The position numbers were made by a program, and so were the translations under genes. The notes beneath the pieces were generated by a model. It saw nothing but the letters and a program-made list of their open reading frames with translations. It was not told where the DNA came from and ran no database searches. From Lactiplantibacillus daoliensis (GTDB lineage: Bacteria > Bacillota > Bacilli > Lactobacillales > Lactobacillaceae): 64,000 nt of DNA. The DNA lies in the NCBI RefSeq assembly GCF_005405005.1, contig NZ_BJDH01000006.1, forward strand, positions 62,001 through 126,000, written 5' to 3'. Of this stretch, positions 63,037 to 64,000 are shown piece by piece (position 1 is the first letter of the stretch; each line of letters begins with the position of its first letter).

Positions 63037-64000
63037 ATGATGGCTGAAAAAGAGAATAAGATTACGTTAACCGCGTTAGTCATGATGATATTTACGACGG
63101 TGTTTGGCTTTGCCAACAGTACAGTCGCATTCTATCTGATGGGCTACGCGTCGATTCTGTTTTATCTATTAGCGGCGGTGCTGTTCTTTATCCCGTTTGC
63201 CTTGATGATGGCAGAATATGGTGCTGCGGTCAAATCGGATGACGGTAGTGGGATGTATCAGTGGTTACAGGTGAGCGTGAACGCGAAGTTTGCATTTGTT
63301 GGGACATTTATGTGGTTTGCTTCCTATATCATCTGGTTGGTCTCAACTTCGGCGAAAGTCTGGATCCCATTTACAACGACCTTTTTTGGAAGTGATCAAA
63401 CGCAGAAGTTTGCGATGTTTGGTCTAAATGCAACACAAGTTATTGGGATCTTGTCCTGTTTATGGATGGTGTTAGTCACTGTGGTCTCCATCAAAGGGGT
63501 CAAGGGGATTGTCCGGATTACTAGTCTGGGCGGCTTGGCCGTCACAAGTTTGAATGCGATTCTGTTAGTGGTTTCTGGGATCGTGCTGGCATTAAACCAT
63601 GGGCAGTTGGCACAACCATTTGTCCATGCGTTGCATTCACCAAATCCTGATTATCAAGCTCCAGTTGGTTTAATGAGCTTTGCTGTCTTTGCAATTTTTG
63701 CTTACGGCGGTTTGGAAGTTTTAGGTGGGATGGTCGATAAGACAAAAAATCCCGAAAAGACTTTTCCACGCGGTATTATGATTTCCGCGGTTATTATTAC
63801 CCTCGGCTATGCCTTGGGGATTCTCTGCTGGGGATTTAGTACGAACTGGGATGCAGTTTTATCTGATCCTTCTACTAATATGGGTAATATTAGTTACGTC
63901 ATGATGAAAAATTTAGGCTATGTTTTAGGGCAGTCGCTAGGATTGACAACGGCGACAAGCACTACGATTGGGCTATGGTTCGCACGGTACACTGGTTTAG
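63037..64000 (+). CDS. yjeM: YjeM family amino acid/GABA-type transporter (partial, runs off the window)
   Basis: 321 codons are visible and the frame is open to the window end. It has about eight membrane segments so far. It follows E. coli YjeM closely as remembered: MIFTTVFGFANSTVAFYLMGY near the N-terminus, FVGTFMWFASYIIWLVSTSAKVW, FAIFAYGGLEVLGGMVDKTKNPEKTF and WGFSTNW. YjeM belongs to the APC superfamily (glutamate/GABA branch); the substrate is not established. Tandem ATGs at 63037/63040 are possible starts. Confidence 0.85.
   Translation, partial: MMAEKENKITLTALVMMIFTTVFGFANSTVAFYLMGYASILFYLLAAVLFFIPFALMMAEYGAAVKSDDGSGMYQWLQVSVNAKFAFVGTFMWFASYIIWLVSTSAKVWIPFTTTFFGSDQTQKFAMFGLNATQVIGILSCLWMVLVTVVSIKGVKGIVRITSLGGLAVTSLNAILLVVSGIVLALNHGQLAQPFVHALHSPNPDYQAPVGLMSFAVFAIFAYGGLEVLGGMVDKTKNPEKTFPRGIMISAVIITLGYALGILCWGFSTNWDAVLSDPSTNMGNISYVMMKNLGYVLGQSLGLTTATSTTIGLWFARYTGL

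Overview
The window looks like chromosomal DNA of a Lactiplantibacillus species (plantarum / pentosus / paraplantarum group). The grounds are mid-40s GC by eye, sortase-anchored MucBP surface proteins ending in LPxTGE or LPKTNE, and a set of typical lactic acid bacterial genes (dPGM-type mutase, PEP synthase, BglG-controlled beta-glucoside PTS, NagE-type PTS, three-domain fumarate-reductase-like flavoprotein, YjeM-type transporter). No rRNA, tRNA or CRISPR array was seen.

Layout. 1-9.8 kb: end of azlC, azlD, a TauE/SafE exporter, a divergent HTH regulator / membrane protein / Ser-Thr kinase group, cfa, a Ser-rich membrane-anchored protein, a ROK regulator, an AI-2E family permease and phosphoglycerate mutase. 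9.8-15.9 kb: an accessory patch built from three intact copies and one decayed copy of an unrecognised ~81-aa gene. Between the copies lie an AT-rich membrane protein, a dead tyrosine integrase, an OLD-family ATPase/TOPRIM nuclease and a second, truncated phosphoglycerate mutase 3' end. 15.9-25.2 kb: WYL regulator/azoreductase pair, Ser-rich lipoprotein, MarR-ABC exporter unit with a well-defined promoter and inverted repeat, and a large LRR/MucBP surface protein. 25.6-36.2 kb: ppsA, small unknown genes, and a LysR / DASS anion transporter / flavoprotein reductase unit, then an MFS transporter and a HesB-like protein. 36.3-45.4 kb: a second MucBP adhesin, a nagE gene broken by a stop codon, and a LamG-cohesin-dockerin-phosphatase surface protein. 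45.6-53.1 kb: dinucleotide-binding oxidoreductase, zinc alcohol dehydrogenase, a copper export operon with a cop box, and a purine permease. 53.2-64 kb: LysR, two aldo/keto reductases, an AbrB-like/multispanning membrane protein, the bglG-bglP-bglA operon with two RAT/terminator switches, and the start of a YjeM-type transporter.

Two families of MITE-like dispersed elements, about 350-515 bp and full of internal hairpins, occupy intergenic regions (family A at 3.4, 47.7 and 51.0 kb; family B at 39.4 and 62.5 kb). The best copies have terminal inverted repeats and 8- or 9-bp flanking direct repeats. One copy appears to separate the alcohol dehydrogenase gene from its promoter. These elements and the paralogue/cargo array at 9.8-15.9 kb are the least explained parts of the window.
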